Part shown: one piece after another, positions 17,915 through 26,753 of the stretch
Numbering within the stretch: position 1 is the first letter of the stretch
How the letters are laid out: each line of letters opens with the position of its first letter
NCBI RefSeq assembly: GCF_005222695.1
Contig: NZ_STGG01000064.1
Coordinates: 62,001-126,000, forward strand
Direction: 5' to 3'
From: Massilia sp. HP4
Lineage (GTDB): Bacteria > Pseudomonadota > Gammaproteobacteria > Burkholderiales > Burkholderiaceae_D
Length of the DNA: 64,000 nucleotides
Notes under the pieces: generated by a model
Told to the model about the DNA's origin: nothing
Seen by the model: the letters and a program-made list of their open reading frames with translations, nothing else
The model's database searches: none
Translations under genes and position numbers: made by a program

Positions 17915-18606
17915 TACTTGAGCCGGCAGGTCAGCACCCAATAGAATTCCCAGCGCGCGATCTTGATTTCGCGGCCAACCTTGTCCAGGCGCTTGCGCAG
18001 GTAGCTGTCGGTCGGGTAGTTCTTGACCAGCTCGTGGCGGTTGCCTTCGGCGTCGAGCTGGTATTCATGGGTATTGCCCTGCAAATCGGTGCGGGCGATG
18101 GTGGCGCTCTCGGTTTCGACGTAGTCGTCGTCGAAGATCACCAGCAGCACGTCCTTGCCCAGGCGTTTTTTCAGCGACAGCAGCAGGGATTCCTGCTGGT
18201 CGCGCGTCAGGCGCGACCACAGGCCGGCCATGAATACCGCCGTGAACTTGTCCTCTCCACTGCCCAGGTCGTCCGGCAGCGCCAGCGCATCGAGCAGGCG
18301 GTAGTCGACATTGTCCAGCTCTTCGCCGTGCATGCGCGCCAGGTCGAGCATGGCCACGCTGGCGTCGGTGGCCAGCACCGATGCGGCGGTTTCGCCCAGC
18401 ACCTCGGTCCAGGCGCCGGTGCCGCAGCCCAGTTCCAGGATGCGATGGCCGCTCAGCAAGGTGGAGAGCTGCTCGCGCGCCTCGTCCAGGTCTTCCAGCT
18501 GCTCTTCCGAATATTCGGTGGCGGCGTTGTCGTAGTGGGCGGCGATGCCGTCGTAATAGGCGATCGTCGGGTTCACTGCGGTATGCTTGTCCATCTTTGA
18601 TTCCAT
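17914..18606 (-). CDS. Class I SAM-dependent methyltransferase
   Basis: Predicted cytoplasmic methyltransferase of 230 residues. SAM-binding motif I is [15 protein letters not shown] at about 55-69, followed by motif II around [11 protein letters not shown] and a [11 protein letters not shown] segment. The acceptor substrate cannot be read from sequence. Its ATG at 18606 overlaps the stop of the cysB-like gene by one base (TAATG), and its own stop overlaps the YaiI start in the same way, so translation is probably coupled along the three genes. A second ATG at 18594 is also possible. Confidence 0.85.
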   Translation of the reverse strand: MESKMDKHTAVNPTIAYYDGIAAHYDNAATEYSEEQLEDLDEAREQLSTLLSGHRILELGCGTGAWTEVLGETAASVLATDASVAMLDLARMHGEELDNVDYRLLDALALPDDLGSGEDKFTAVFMAGLWSRLTRDQQESLLLSLKKRLGKDVLLVIFDDDYVETESATIARTDLQGNTHEYQLDAEGNRHELVKNYPTDSYLRKRLDKVGREIKIARWEFYWVLTCRLK

Positions 18607-19544
18607 TACAGTTCGTAGTTTTCCCCACCGCGCATCGCCGACTCGACCATCTTGCGGGTCAGCGTCGGCGTCAGCAGTTCGATGAAGGTATAGATATAGC
18701 TGCGCAGATAGGCGCCCTGCTTGATCGCCACGCGCGAAGTGTTCATGCCGAACAGGTGGCCGACCGGCAGCGCGCGCAGGTTGCGGTCGCGCTCGGGGTC
18801 GAAGGCCATGCCGGCGATGATGCCGATGCCCATGCCCAGCTCGACATAGGTCTTGATCACGTCGGCGTCGATCGCTTCCAGCAGCACGTCCGGCTTCAGG
18901 CTGCGCAGGCTGAAGGCGTGGTCGATCTTGCTGCGGCCGGCGAAGGCGGCATCATACGTGATCACGGGGTAAGTAGCGATCTCTTCCAGTGAGATCGCGC
19001 GCGACTTGAACAGCGGGTGATCCGGCGGCGCCACCACCACGTGTTCCCACTGGTAAGCCGGCAAGGTGATCAGGCCGTCGATGGCCGTGATGGATTCGGT
19101 AGCGATCGCCAGGTCGGCCTGGTCGTTCTTGACCATGTCGGCGATCTGCTTGGGATTGCCCTGCAGCAGCGACAGGCGCACCTTCGGATACTTCTGCATG
19201 AAGCCCTGCACCACTTTCGGCAACATATAGCGCGCCTGGGTGTGGGTCGTGGCGATCGTGAAACTGCCGCTGTCGTGGGCCGCGTACTCCTTGCCGATGC
19301 GCTTCAAACTGTCGATCTCCTGCATGATCAGCTCGACCGACTGCAGCACCAGCCGGCCCGGCTCGGTCAGGCCGCGGATGCGCTTGCCGTGGCGGGTGAA
19401 GATGTCGACGCCCAGCTCTTCTTCCAGCTCGATGATGGCCTTCGAGACCCCGGGCTGCGAAGTGAACAATGCCTTGGCGGCATCGGTCAGATTGTAGTTC
19501 TGGCGCACGGCTTCGCGCACGAAGCGCAGTTGGTGGAGATTCAT
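18606..19544 (-). CDS. cysB: CysB/Cbl-type LysR regulator of sulfur assimilation
   Basis: LysR regulator of 312 residues of the CysB group: N-terminus MNLHQLRFVREAVRQNYNLT, recognition helix in FTSQPGVSKAIIELEEELG, and an effector domain containing FTIATTHTQARYMLP and GNPKQIADMV, where CysB binds sulfate, thiosulfate or N-acetylserine. It is divergent from cysI, so it very likely activates the sulfate reduction operon. Start 19544 matches the conserved CysB N-terminus; the frame reaches 19628 without homologous sequence. It could be the paralogue Cbl rather than CysB. It is followed by two coupled genes not usually found with cysB. Confidence 0.88.
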   Translation of the reverse strand: MNLHQLRFVREAVRQNYNLTDAAKALFTSQPGVSKAIIELEEELGVDIFTRHGKRIRGLTEPGRLVLQSVELIMQEIDSLKRIGKEYAAHDSGSFTIATTHTQARYMLPKVVQGFMQKYPKVRLSLLQGNPKQIADMVKNDQADLAIATESITAIDGLITLPAYQWEHVVVAPPDHPLFKSRAISLEEIATYPVITYDAAFAGRSKIDHAFSLRSLKPDVLLEAIDADVIKTYVELGMGIGIIAGMAFDPERDRNLRALPVGHLFGMNTSRVAIKQGAYLRSYIYTFIELLTPTLTRKMVESAMRGGENYEL

Positions 19545-19565
19545 TTGATAATTATTGTTGCAAAT

Positions 19566-19606
19566 TAAGCATCGGGGTGAGTGCGAACGACATTCTAAGA
19601 TGCTTA
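19566..19606. promoter_or_regulatory. Inverted repeat in the cysB-cysI divergent region
   Basis: TAAGCATC at 19566-19573 and GATGCTTA at 19599-19606 are perfect 8-bp arms 25 bases apart in the AT-rich 193-base divergent region. It could be part of a CysB binding site; CysB sites are poorly conserved, so this is only a candidate. Confidence 0.35.
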
Positions 19607-19737
19607 TTCGGGTTACGTATATAAGCAAATAAATTATCCGTAGTTTGGAATATAAGCTTAGCTCCGTATCATCGGGACATTATTTAATGGGCGAACACCA
19701 TCCGCCTCCCTACACGGACACAGCACGGACCCAGCAT

Positions 19738-21426
19738 ATGTACCGCTACGACCATTACGACCACCTCATCGTGCGCGAGCGCATCGCCCAGTATCGCGAC
19801 CAGGTCGCCCGCCGCCTCTCCGGCGAATTGCTGGAAGAAGAATTCTTGCCGCTGCGCCTGCAGAATGGCCTGTACATGCAGCGCCACGCCTATATGCTGC
19901 GCGTGGCCGTGCCCTACGGTCTGCTGTCCTCGAGCCAGGTGCGCATGTTCGCCCATATCGCCCGCAAGTATGACCGCGGCTACGGCCATTTCACCACGCG
20001 CCAGAACATCCAGTACAACTGGATCGAGCTCGAGCACACGCCAGACATCCTGACCGACCTGGCTTCGGTCGAGATGCATGCGATCCAAACCTCGGGCAAC
20101 TGCATCCGCAACATTACCACCGACGAGTTCGCCGGTGTGGCGGCCGACGAGATCATCGATCCGCGCCCGTTCGCCGAAATCCTTCGCCAGTGGAGTACTT
20201 TCCACCCAGAATTCCTGGCCTTGCCGCGCAAGTTCAAGGTCGCCATCAATGGCGCCCTGGAAGACCGCGCCGCGATCGCCGTGCACGATATCGGCCTGAC
20301 CGTCGTGTATAACGAGGCCGGCGAAGTCGGCTTCAAGTTCATGGCCGGTGGCGGCATGGGCCGCACCCCGATCCTGGGCAGCGTGATCCGCGACTTCCTG
20401 CCCTGGAAGCACCTGCTGACCTATACCGAAGCCGTGATGCGCGTGTATAACACCCACGGCCGCCGCGACAACAAATACAAGGCCCGCATCAAGATCCTGC
20501 TCAAGGCCTTGGGCGTCGAGGAATTCACCCGCCAGGTAGAGGCAGAATGGGCCGACCTGAAGGATGGTCCCGAGACCCTCACGCAAGAAGAATTCGACCG
20601 CGTCGCCAAATGGTTCCAGCCGCATGCCTATCGCGAACTGGCCGATACCGACGTCGCTGCCTCCCAACCTGATAATCGCGCCTTCGCTAACTGGCTCAAC
20701 CGTAACGTGAAGCCGCACAAGGTGCCGGGCTATGCCGCCGTCGTGCTGTCGCTCAAGAAAACCGGCGTGCCGCCGGGCGACGCCACCGCCGAGCAGATGG
20801 ACTTCGTGGCAGAGCTGGCCGACCGCTTCAGCTTTGCCCAGGTGCGCGTGACTCACGAGCAAAACCTGGTGCTGGCCGATGTCGAGCAAGGCAAATTGTT
20901 CGACGTGTGGCAGCTGGCCAAGTCGAAAGGCATGGCAACGCCGAATATCGGCTTGCTGACCGACATCATCGCCTGCCCTGGCGGCGACTATTGCTCGCTG
21001 GCGAATGCGAAATCGCTCCCGATCGCAGCCGCCATCGCCGAGCGCTTCGACGACCTCGACTTCCAGCACGATATCGGCGACATCGAATTGAATATCTCGG
21101 GCTGCATCAATGCCTGCGGCCACCACCACGTCGGCAATATCGGCGTGCTGGGCGTCGACAAGGATGGCAGCGAGTGGTACCAGGTCTCGATCGGCGGCGC
21201 CCAAGGCAATCAATCTGCCATCGGCAAGATCATCGGCCCGTCGTTCTCGGCGGTGCAGATGCCAGAAGTCATTGGCCGCCTGCTCGAAGTCTATGTCCGC
21301 TGTCGCATCGAAGGTGAGCGCTTCGTCGACACCGCGCAGCGCCTGGGCGTCGCCCCATTCAAGGAACACGTGTATGCCACGCCGATCCCGGCCGGCGAAC
21401 TGGTAGGAGAAGACCACTATGCTTAA
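19738..21426 (+). CDS. cysI: Sulfite reductase, sirohaem/4Fe-4S hemoprotein
   Basis: Reduces sulfite to sulfide with six electrons in the cytoplasm. The protein has 562 residues with duplicated ferredoxin-like half domains; the GNCIRNIT segment and the sirohaem/4Fe-4S ligands are visible as C413 and C419 (CPGGDYC) and C456 and C460 (CINAC). The start at 19738 gives the conserved MYRYDHYDHL N-terminus; an earlier ATG at 19687 is possible but adds unconserved residues. It opens the run cysI-DUF934-cysH-cysD-cysN-cobA and overlaps the next gene by eight bases. No flavoprotein partner (CysJ) is encoded nearby, so a ferredoxin-type electron donor is likely. Confidence 0.92.
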   Translation: MYRYDHYDHLIVRERIAQYRDQVARRLSGELLEEEFLPLRLQNGLYMQRHAYMLRVAVPYGLLSSSQVRMFAHIARKYDRGYGHFTTRQNIQYNWIELEHTPDILTDLASVEMHAIQTSGNCIRNITTDEFAGVAADEIIDPRPFAEILRQWSTFHPEFLALPRKFKVAINGALEDRAAIAVHDIGLTVVYNEAGEVGFKFMAGGGMGRTPILGSVIRDFLPWKHLLTYTEAVMRVYNTHGRRDNKYKARIKILLKALGVEEFTRQVEAEWADLKDGPETLTQEEFDRVAKWFQPHAYRELADTDVAASQPDNRAFANWLNRNVKPHKVPGYAAVVLSLKKTGVPPGDATAEQMDFVAELADRFSFAQVRVTHEQNLVLADVEQGKLFDVWQLAKSKGMATPNIGLLTDIIACPGGDYCSLANAKSLPIAAAIAERFDDLDFQHDIGDIELNISGCINACGHHHVGNIGVLGVDKDGSEWYQVSIGGAQGNQSAIGKIIGPSFSAVQMPEVIGRLLEVYVRCRIEGERFVDTAQRLGVAPFKEHVYATPIPAGELVGEDHYA

Positions 21427-21976
21427 TCGACACCCGCACATCATCAAGGGTCGCGAAGTGGTCGACGACGACTGGAGCGTCCTGACGCTTGACGAGGGAC
21501 AAACGGCTGACACCGTCGAGGTCCCGGCCGGCAAGATCATCGTGCCGCTGGCCGTGTGGCTGGCCCAGCGCAATGTGCTGGCCGACCGGGCCGACTTGGG
21601 CGTGTGGCTGGCGCCAGACGAAAACGCCGCGGTGCTCAAGGACGACCTGCACCGCTTTGCCGTGATCGCCATCGATTTCCCGAAATTTACCGACGGCCGC
21701 GGCTATTCGATCGCCTACAACCTGCGCAAGCGCCTCGGCTGGACCGGCGAACTGCGCGCGATCGGCGACGTGCTGCGCGACCAGTTGTTCCAGATGGCGC
21801 GCTGCGGCTTCGACGCCTACGCCACCCGGCAAGACCGTAGCATCCACGACGCCGTCAAAGGCCTGTCGGTGTTCTCGGAAACCTACCAGGCGACGGTCGA
21901 CAATCCGATCCCGCTGTTCCGTCGGGTACCACGCGACACGCCGGCCGAACACCGCGACATCGGCGCCGGCATCTAG
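21419..21976 (+). CDS. DUF934 protein associated with sulfite reductase
   Basis: Protein of 185 residues of the DUF934 family, found next to cysI in many Beta- and Gammaproteobacteria and often annotated as an oxidoreductase of sulfite reduction. The conserved core FPKFTDGRGYSIAYNLRKR followed by GDVLRDQLFQMARCGFDAY is clear. No cofactor motif is evident, so catalytic activity is not assured; a structural or electron-transfer role with CysI is inferred from position. It overlaps the cysI 3' end by eight bases and is 11 bases before cysH. Confidence 0.88.
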   Translation: MLNRHPHIIKGREVVDDDWSVLTLDEGQTADTVEVPAGKIIVPLAVWLAQRNVLADRADLGVWLAPDENAAVLKDDLHRFAVIAIDFPKFTDGRGYSIAYNLRKRLGWTGELRAIGDVLRDQLFQMARCGFDAYATRQDRSIHDAVKGLSVFSETYQATVDNPIPLFRRVPRDTPAEHRDIGAGI

Positions 21977-21987
21977 GAGCTTTTACC

Positions 21988-22704
21988 ATGAGCGACCTGC
22001 ATCATCGCGTGGCTGAAACCCACGCGATACTGACCCGTATTGCCCGCGATTTCACGCCCGCCGTGTTCGCATCGAGCCTGGCGGCCGAAGACATGGTGCT
22101 GACCGACCTGATCTTGAAGGCGAAACTGCCGATCGCGATCTTCTCGCTCGAGACCGGCCGCCTGCATGCCGAGACGCTGTCGATGATCGATCGGGTAAAG
22201 GAAAACTACGATTACGACATCGCGCTGTACCGCCCGCAGCCGCAGGCAGTCGAGCGCTACGTCGCCGACCACGGCCTGAACGCTTTCTATGACAGCGTCG
22301 AGATGCGCAAGGAATGCTGCCGCATCCGCAAGGTCGAGCCGCTGGGCCGCGCCCTGGCCGGCAAGCGCGCCTGGATTACCGGCCAGCGCCGCGCGCAGTC
22401 GACGACGCGCGCCGAACTGGCGGTGCAAGAGGACGACCAGGGCCACGGCATGCAGAAGTTCAATCCGCTGGCCGACTGGAGCGAGCAGGATATCTGGGAT
22501 TATCTGCGCACTAACGACGTGCCCTACAATGCCCTGCACGACCGCGGTTATCCGTCGATCGGCTGCGAACCGTGCACCCGCGCCATCCAGCCGGGCGAGG
22601 ACGTGCGCGCCGGACGCTGGTGGTGGGAAAACCCCGAGTCGAAGGAATGCGGCCTGCACGTGGTGGACGGCAAACTCATTCGCATCAAATCCGTGGCCGC
22701 TTGA
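21988..22704 (+). CDS. cysH: Assimilatory adenylylsulfate (APS) reductase
   Basis: Reduces APS to sulfite and AMP with thioredoxin or glutathione. The protein has 238 residues; the PP-loop-like start FASSLAAEDMVLTDL is present. The cysteine pairs C110-C111 and C193-C196 are the 4Fe-4S ligands that mark the APS-reducing type, as opposed to the cluster-free PAPS-reducing enzyme of enterobacteria, and the catalytic Cys is C221 in KECGLH near the C-terminus. AGGAG lies ahead of the ATG. The APS specificity agrees with the absence of an APS kinase domain in CysN and of a cysC gene in this cluster. Confidence 0.92.
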   Translation: MSDLHHRVAETHAILTRIARDFTPAVFASSLAAEDMVLTDLILKAKLPIAIFSLETGRLHAETLSMIDRVKENYDYDIALYRPQPQAVERYVADHGLNAFYDSVEMRKECCRIRKVEPLGRALAGKRAWITGQRRAQSTTRAELAVQEDDQGHGMQKFNPLADWSEQDIWDYLRTNDVPYNALHDRGYPSIGCEPCTRAIQPGEDVRAGRWWWENPESKECGLHVVDGKLIRIKSVAA

Positions 22705-22733
22705 GCCACGCCCAATAAACGACAGGCACAGCC

Positions 22734-23669
22734 ATGACAACTGTTAGCGACAACGTAGTACTCAGCGACGTCAACGCCGCCCACCTGGACGCGCTCGAAT
22801 CCGAAGCGATCCACATCCTGCGCGAAGTGGCGGCCGAATGCAGCAATCCCGCCCTGCTGTTCTCGGGCGGCAAGGACTCGGTCGTCCTGCTGCGCCTGGC
22901 AGAAAAGGCTTTTCGCCCGGGTAAATTCCCCTTCCCGCTGGTGCACATCGACACCGGCCACAACTTCGACGAGGTGATCGCCTTCCGCGACGCCCGCGCA
23001 GCAGAACTGGGCGAGCGCCTGATCGTCGGCAGCGTCGAAGACTCGATCAAGCGCGGCACGGTGCGCCTGCGCAATCCGCAAACGGATTCGCGCAATGCGG
23101 CCCAAGCCGTCACCCTGCTGGAAACCATCGCCGAACACGGTTTCGACGCCTGCATCGGCGGCGCGCGGCGCGATGAAGAAAAGGCCCGCGCCAAGGAACG
23201 CATCTTCTCCTTCCGCGACGAATTCGGCCAGTGGGATCCGAAGGCCCAGCGCCCCGAGCTGTGGGACCTGTATAACACCCGCGTGCACCCGGGCGAGAAT
23301 ATGCGCGTGTTCCCGATCTCGAACTGGACCGAGCTCGATGTGTGGCAATACATCGCCCGCGAACAGCTGGCGCTGCCGTCGATTTACTTTGCCCACCAGC
23401 GCGAGGTGATTCCGCGTAACGGCCTGCTGGTGCCGCTGACGCCCTTGACCCCGGCGCGCGAAGGCGAGACGGTCGAGAACCGCGTCGTGCGCTTCCGTAC
23501 CGTGGGCGACATCTCCTGCACCTGCCCGGTGGCATCAAGCGCCGATACCGTGGCCCGCATCATCGCCGAGACGGCCATCACCGACGTGACCGAACGCGGC
23601 GCGACCCGGATGGACGACCAGACCTCCGAAGCCTCGATGGAAAAACGCAAGAAAGCAGGATACTTCTGA
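22734..23669 (+). CDS. cysD: Sulfate adenylyltransferase subunit 2
   Basis: Catalytic subunit of ATP sulfurylase, forming APS from ATP and sulfate together with CysN. The protein has 311 residues, the usual length. The ATP-binding PP-loop is LLFSGGKDSVVLL near residue 40, and the conserved GARRDEEKARAKER and FRTVGDISCTCPV segments follow. Its TGA overlaps the ATG of cysN in the arrangement TGATG, which supports coupled translation of equal subunits. Confidence 0.95.
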   Translation: MTTVSDNVVLSDVNAAHLDALESEAIHILREVAAECSNPALLFSGGKDSVVLLRLAEKAFRPGKFPFPLVHIDTGHNFDEVIAFRDARAAELGERLIVGSVEDSIKRGTVRLRNPQTDSRNAAQAVTLLETIAEHGFDACIGGARRDEEKARAKERIFSFRDEFGQWDPKAQRPELWDLYNTRVHPGENMRVFPISNWTELDVWQYIAREQLALPSIYFAHQREVIPRNGLLVPLTPLTPAREGETVENRVVRFRTVGDISCTCPVASSADTVARIIAETAITDVTERGATRMDDQTSEASMEKRKKAGYF

Positions 23670-24997
23670 TGAACGCCCGCATTGACAACATCGCTGAAAA
23701 ATTGAACGAACAAGCGGGTTCCACCCTGCTGCGCTTCATCACCGCCGGCTCGGTGGACGATGGCAAGAGCACCCTGATCGGCCGCCTGCTGTTCGACAGC
23801 AAGGGCATCTTCGCCGACCAGCTGGCCGCCGTCTCGCGCGCCAAGCACAAGCGCACCGTGGGCGACACCATCGACCTGTCGCTGCTGACCGACGGCCTGG
23901 AAGCCGAGCGCGAACAGGGCATCACGATCGACGTGGCCTACCGCTATTTCGCGACGCCGAAGCGCAAGTTCATCATCGCCGACACCCCGGGCCACGAGCA
24001 GTACACCCGCAATATGGTCACCGGCGCCTCGACCGCCGACGCCGTGATCATCCTGATCGACGTGTCGAAGGTGAAGCTGGGCGACGACGGCAGCGTCGAA
24101 CTGCTGACCCAGACCAAGCGCCATTCGACCATCGCCAAGCTGCTGCAGATCGAGCATGTGATCGTGGCCGTGAACAAGATGGACCTGGTCGACTACGATC
24201 GCACCGTCTACGAGCGTATCGTGGCCGAGTACGCACAATTCGCCGCTTCGCTGGGCCTGAAGGACGTCACCGCGATCCCGCTGTCGGCGCTGGCCGGCGA
24301 CAACGTCGTCGAGCGCTCGGACAAGCTGGCCTGGTACGACGGCCCGACCCTGATCGAGCTGCTCGAATCGCTGTCGGTCTACGACCAGTCGCACGCCGCG
24401 CCGTTCCGCTTCCCGGTGCAGCTGGTGGCGCGCCACAACGGCCATGAGGCGAACGACTTCCGCGGCTATATGGGCCGTATCGAGTCGGGCGTGGTCAAGG
24501 TCGGCGACAAGCTGCTCGTGCAGCCATCGAACCAGGGCGCGACCGTGAAAGAGATCGTCACCTTCGACGGCTCGCTGCAATCGGCCGTGGCCGGCCAGTC
24601 GGTGACCCTGGTGCTGAACGAATACGTCGACGTCTCGCGCGGCGACATGCTGGCCGGCAGCGAGCAGCCGGCGCTACTCCTCAAGCAGGTGACGGCCGAC
24701 GTGTGCTGGATGGCCGACGAGCCGCTGGACCTGCGCCGCAAGTACTGGATCAAGCACGGCACGCGCCAGACCGCGGCCAAGGTGGCGCGCCTGGACACGA
24801 TCCTGGACGTCAACACGCAACAGCGCCATCCTGCCGAGGGCCTGAAGCTGAACGATATCGCGCGCGTGCAGTTGACCGTGCAGCAGCCGCTGGCGGCCGA
24901 CGCCTACGCCGACATCCGCGCCACCGGCGCCTTCATCCTGATCGACGAAGTCACCCACCAGACCGTCGCAGCGGGTATGATCCGCATCGAAGAGTAA
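23669..24997 (+). CDS. cysN: Sulfate adenylyltransferase subunit 1 (GTPase)
   Basis: GTPase subunit of ATP sulfurylase that couples GTP hydrolysis to APS formation. It has 442 residues with G1 GSVDDGKSTLIGRLL, G3 DTPGHEQYTRNM and G4 VNKMD, followed by two beta-barrel domains of the EF-Tu type. The protein ends after the barrel region, so it lacks the fused CysC APS kinase domain of NodQ/CysNC proteins. That fits the APS reductase encoded upstream. Confidence 0.95.
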   Translation: MNARIDNIAEKLNEQAGSTLLRFITAGSVDDGKSTLIGRLLFDSKGIFADQLAAVSRAKHKRTVGDTIDLSLLTDGLEAEREQGITIDVAYRYFATPKRKFIIADTPGHEQYTRNMVTGASTADAVIILIDVSKVKLGDDGSVELLTQTKRHSTIAKLLQIEHVIVAVNKMDLVDYDRTVYERIVAEYAQFAASLGLKDVTAIPLSALAGDNVVERSDKLAWYDGPTLIELLESLSVYDQSHAAPFRFPVQLVARHNGHEANDFRGYMGRIESGVVKVGDKLLVQPSNQGATVKEIVTFDGSLQSAVAGQSVTLVLNEYVDVSRGDMLAGSEQPALLLKQVTADVCWMADEPLDLRRKYWIKHGTRQTAAKVARLDTILDVNTQQRHPAEGLKLNDIARVQLTVQQPLAADAYADIRATGAFILIDEVTHQTVAAGMIRIEE

Positions 24998-25023
24998 TGT
25001 TTTAAGAGGACGGGGTTGAATTC

Positions 25024-25743
25024 ATGGCGGCGCTGGGAAAAGTGTATCTGGTAGGAGCCGGACCCGGCGCGGCCGACCTCATCACGGTACGCGGCGCGCG
25101 CCTGCTGGCCGAGGCCGACGTGGTGCTGTACGACGCCCTCGTCACGCCCGAGATGCTCGAGCTCTGTGTGCGGGCCGAGAAGATCTCGGTCGGCAAGCGC
25201 TCGGGCCAGCGCTCGATGGCGCAGACGCTGATCAACGAACAGCTGGTCGACTGCGCGCGACGCCATGCCCTCGTGGTGCGCCTCAAAGGCGGCGATCCGA
25301 TGCTGTTCGGGCGCGCCGACGAAGAATTGCGCGCACTGGAAGCGCAAGGCATCGAGGTCGACGTCGTTCCCGGCATTACCACCGCGGTCGCCGCCGCCGC
25401 TGCAACAAAGCAGCCGTTGACGAAACGCGGGCTGGCGCGCAGCGTCGCCTTCTTTACGTCGAGCACGGCGCCGGACGAGCCGGACCATCCTGCCTTACCC
25501 GAAACCGACACCCTGGTCCAGTACATGGGCGGCCGCGAAGCCGCCGCCACCGCTGAACGGCTGCTGGCCGAAGGCCGCCGCGCCGACCTGCCGGTGGTGG
25601 TGGTCGAAAACTGCAGCCGCGCCGACGAGCGCATCCTGCGCCTGACCCTCAGCGACCTCGCGCTCGGCCTCGAGCCGGGCCACGGCCCGGTGCTGGTGAT
25701 GATGGGCGAGGCGCTCGCCAGGCGCGAGCACCAGGCGGCTTAG
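25024..25743 (+). CDS. cobA: Uroporphyrinogen-III C-methyltransferase
   Basis: SAM-dependent enzyme that methylates uroporphyrinogen III at C2 and C7 to precorrin-2, the first step to sirohaem. It has 239 residues with the tetrapyrrole methylase signatures VYLVGAGPGAADLIT at the N-terminus and RLKGGDPMLFGRADEE, then PGITTAVAAAAATKQPLT. It lacks the precorrin-2 dehydrogenase/chelatase domain of CysG. Its place at the end of the sulfate reduction run indicates that it makes sirohaem for CysI. The cbiX gene 1.5 kb away may provide the chelatase step. Confidence 0.92.
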   Translation: MAALGKVYLVGAGPGAADLITVRGARLLAEADVVLYDALVTPEMLELCVRAEKISVGKRSGQRSMAQTLINEQLVDCARRHALVVRLKGGDPMLFGRADEELRALEAQGIEVDVVPGITTAVAAAAATKQPLTKRGLARSVAFFTSSTAPDEPDHPALPETDTLVQYMGGREAAATAERLLAEGRRADLPVVVVENCSRADERILRLTLSDLALGLEPGHGPVLVMMGEALARREHQAA

Positions 25744-25776
25744 CACACTTGGCAGGATCTTCCGTTGCTTAATAAC

Positions 25777-25825
25777 TTGTACCACGCCCTCAGTCATGCT
25801 AATTTAGTTAACACGTTAACTAAAT
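25777..25825 (+). promoter_or_regulatory. Promoter and 24-bp palindromic operator of the hydrolase-marR operon
   Basis: A candidate promoter has -35 TTGTAC at 25777-25782, a 17-base spacer and extended -10 TGCTAATTT ending at 25805. Overlapping the -10 is a perfect palindrome: ATTTAGTTAAC at 25802-25812 and GTTAACTAAAT at 25815-25825 with AC between. It covers the first two bases of the hydrolase ATG. MarR-family repressors bind palindromes of this size in their own promoters. Confidence 0.72.
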
Positions 25826-26753
25826 GGCGAATTCAATGCATCCAGAATCCTTCCACATCACGCATCCCGTACGTGGCAACATCGAAGGTAGCCTTTGGAC
25901 GTCGACTGGAGCAAAGGCGGTCGTGCTTCTGCACCCCGGGACAGGGATCCCGCAACGCTATTACGAACCCTTCGCGCGCTACCTGTCGGAACTCGGGTTA
26001 AACGTCGCAACCTATGATTACCGTGGCACAGGACGGTCGCGGCCTGCCAGTTTGCGCGGCTTCACGGTTTCGATGTCCGACTGGATAGACGACGATGTGG
26101 GCGCAGTCACGCGCTGGGCGGCTGCACGCTTTCCCGCTCTACCATTGCTCGCTGTCGGGCACAGCCTGGGAGGGCATGCCCTTGCTCTATCATCGGATAC
26201 GAACTCGCTACGCGCAGCCGTGCTCGTCGCTTCCCATGCTGGCGTGACTGCGACAATCAACTCAGTGACAGAACGAACCAAGGTCTGGATCGTCATGCGC
26301 GTCCTCGCCCCGCTGCTGTGCGCGGTGCTGGGCTATATGCCAGGAAGTAAACTCGGGCTTGGCGAGGACTTGCCGCGCGATGTGATGCTTCAATGGAGCC
26401 GCTGGACCACGCTGCCGTGCTATTTTTTTGATGATCCAGCCATGGACGCCGCGCGGCGCATGTCGCAAGTGCAGATACCACTTCTCGTGCTGGGCTTCGA
26501 CGACGATCCGTGGGCCAATCCAGACGCGATCAGCATGCTCATCGCGCCACTTGCCAACGCAAGGATTGAGCGGCATCAGATTGCACCGCGCCACGCCGAC
26601 ATGCAAGCCATTGGGCACATGGGGTTCTTCCGCAAACCTTCGGAACGCTTATGGCCTCGGGTCGGATCCTGGTTACTGGAACAAGCCGAGCATATTAATG
26701 GCGTCCCTTCCGGCCTGGTCGATGACTTGCGAACGAAACAGGAGACGGTATGA
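25824..26753 (+). CDS. Alpha/beta hydrolase co-transcribed with a MarR regulator
   Basis: Predicted cytoplasmic serine hydrolase of 309 residues. An oxyanion-type segment VVLLHPGTGIPQRYY, the YDYRGTGRS motif and the nucleophile elbow GHSLGG (about residue 113) are visible; the Asp candidate is in LGFDDDPWA and the His in IGHMGFF. The substrate is unknown. The ATG at 25824 lies inside the operator and close to the expected transcription start; ATG 25836 is an alternative with a slightly longer leader, and neither has a strong SD. Its stop overlaps the marR start (ATGA). By eye, the cassette is lower in GC than its neighbours and may be acquired. Confidence 0.8.
   Translation: MANSMHPESFHITHPVRGNIEGSLWTSTGAKAVVLLHPGTGIPQRYYEPFARYLSELGLNVATYDYRGTGRSRPASLRGFTVSMSDWIDDDVGAVTRWAAARFPALPLLAVGHSLGGHALALSSDTNSLRAAVLVASHAGVTATINSVTERTKVWIVMRVLAPLLCAVLGYMPGSKLGLGEDLPRDVMLQWSRWTTLPCYFFDDPAMDAARRMSQVQIPLLVLGFDDDPWANPDAISMLIAPLANARIERHQIAPRHADMQAIGHMGFFRKPSERLWPRVGSWLLEQAEHINGVPSGLVDDLRTKQETV

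Noticed and set aside
19684-21672. A 662-codon minus-strand open frame
   Set aside because: Antisense to cysI and the DUF934 gene; no recognisable domain.
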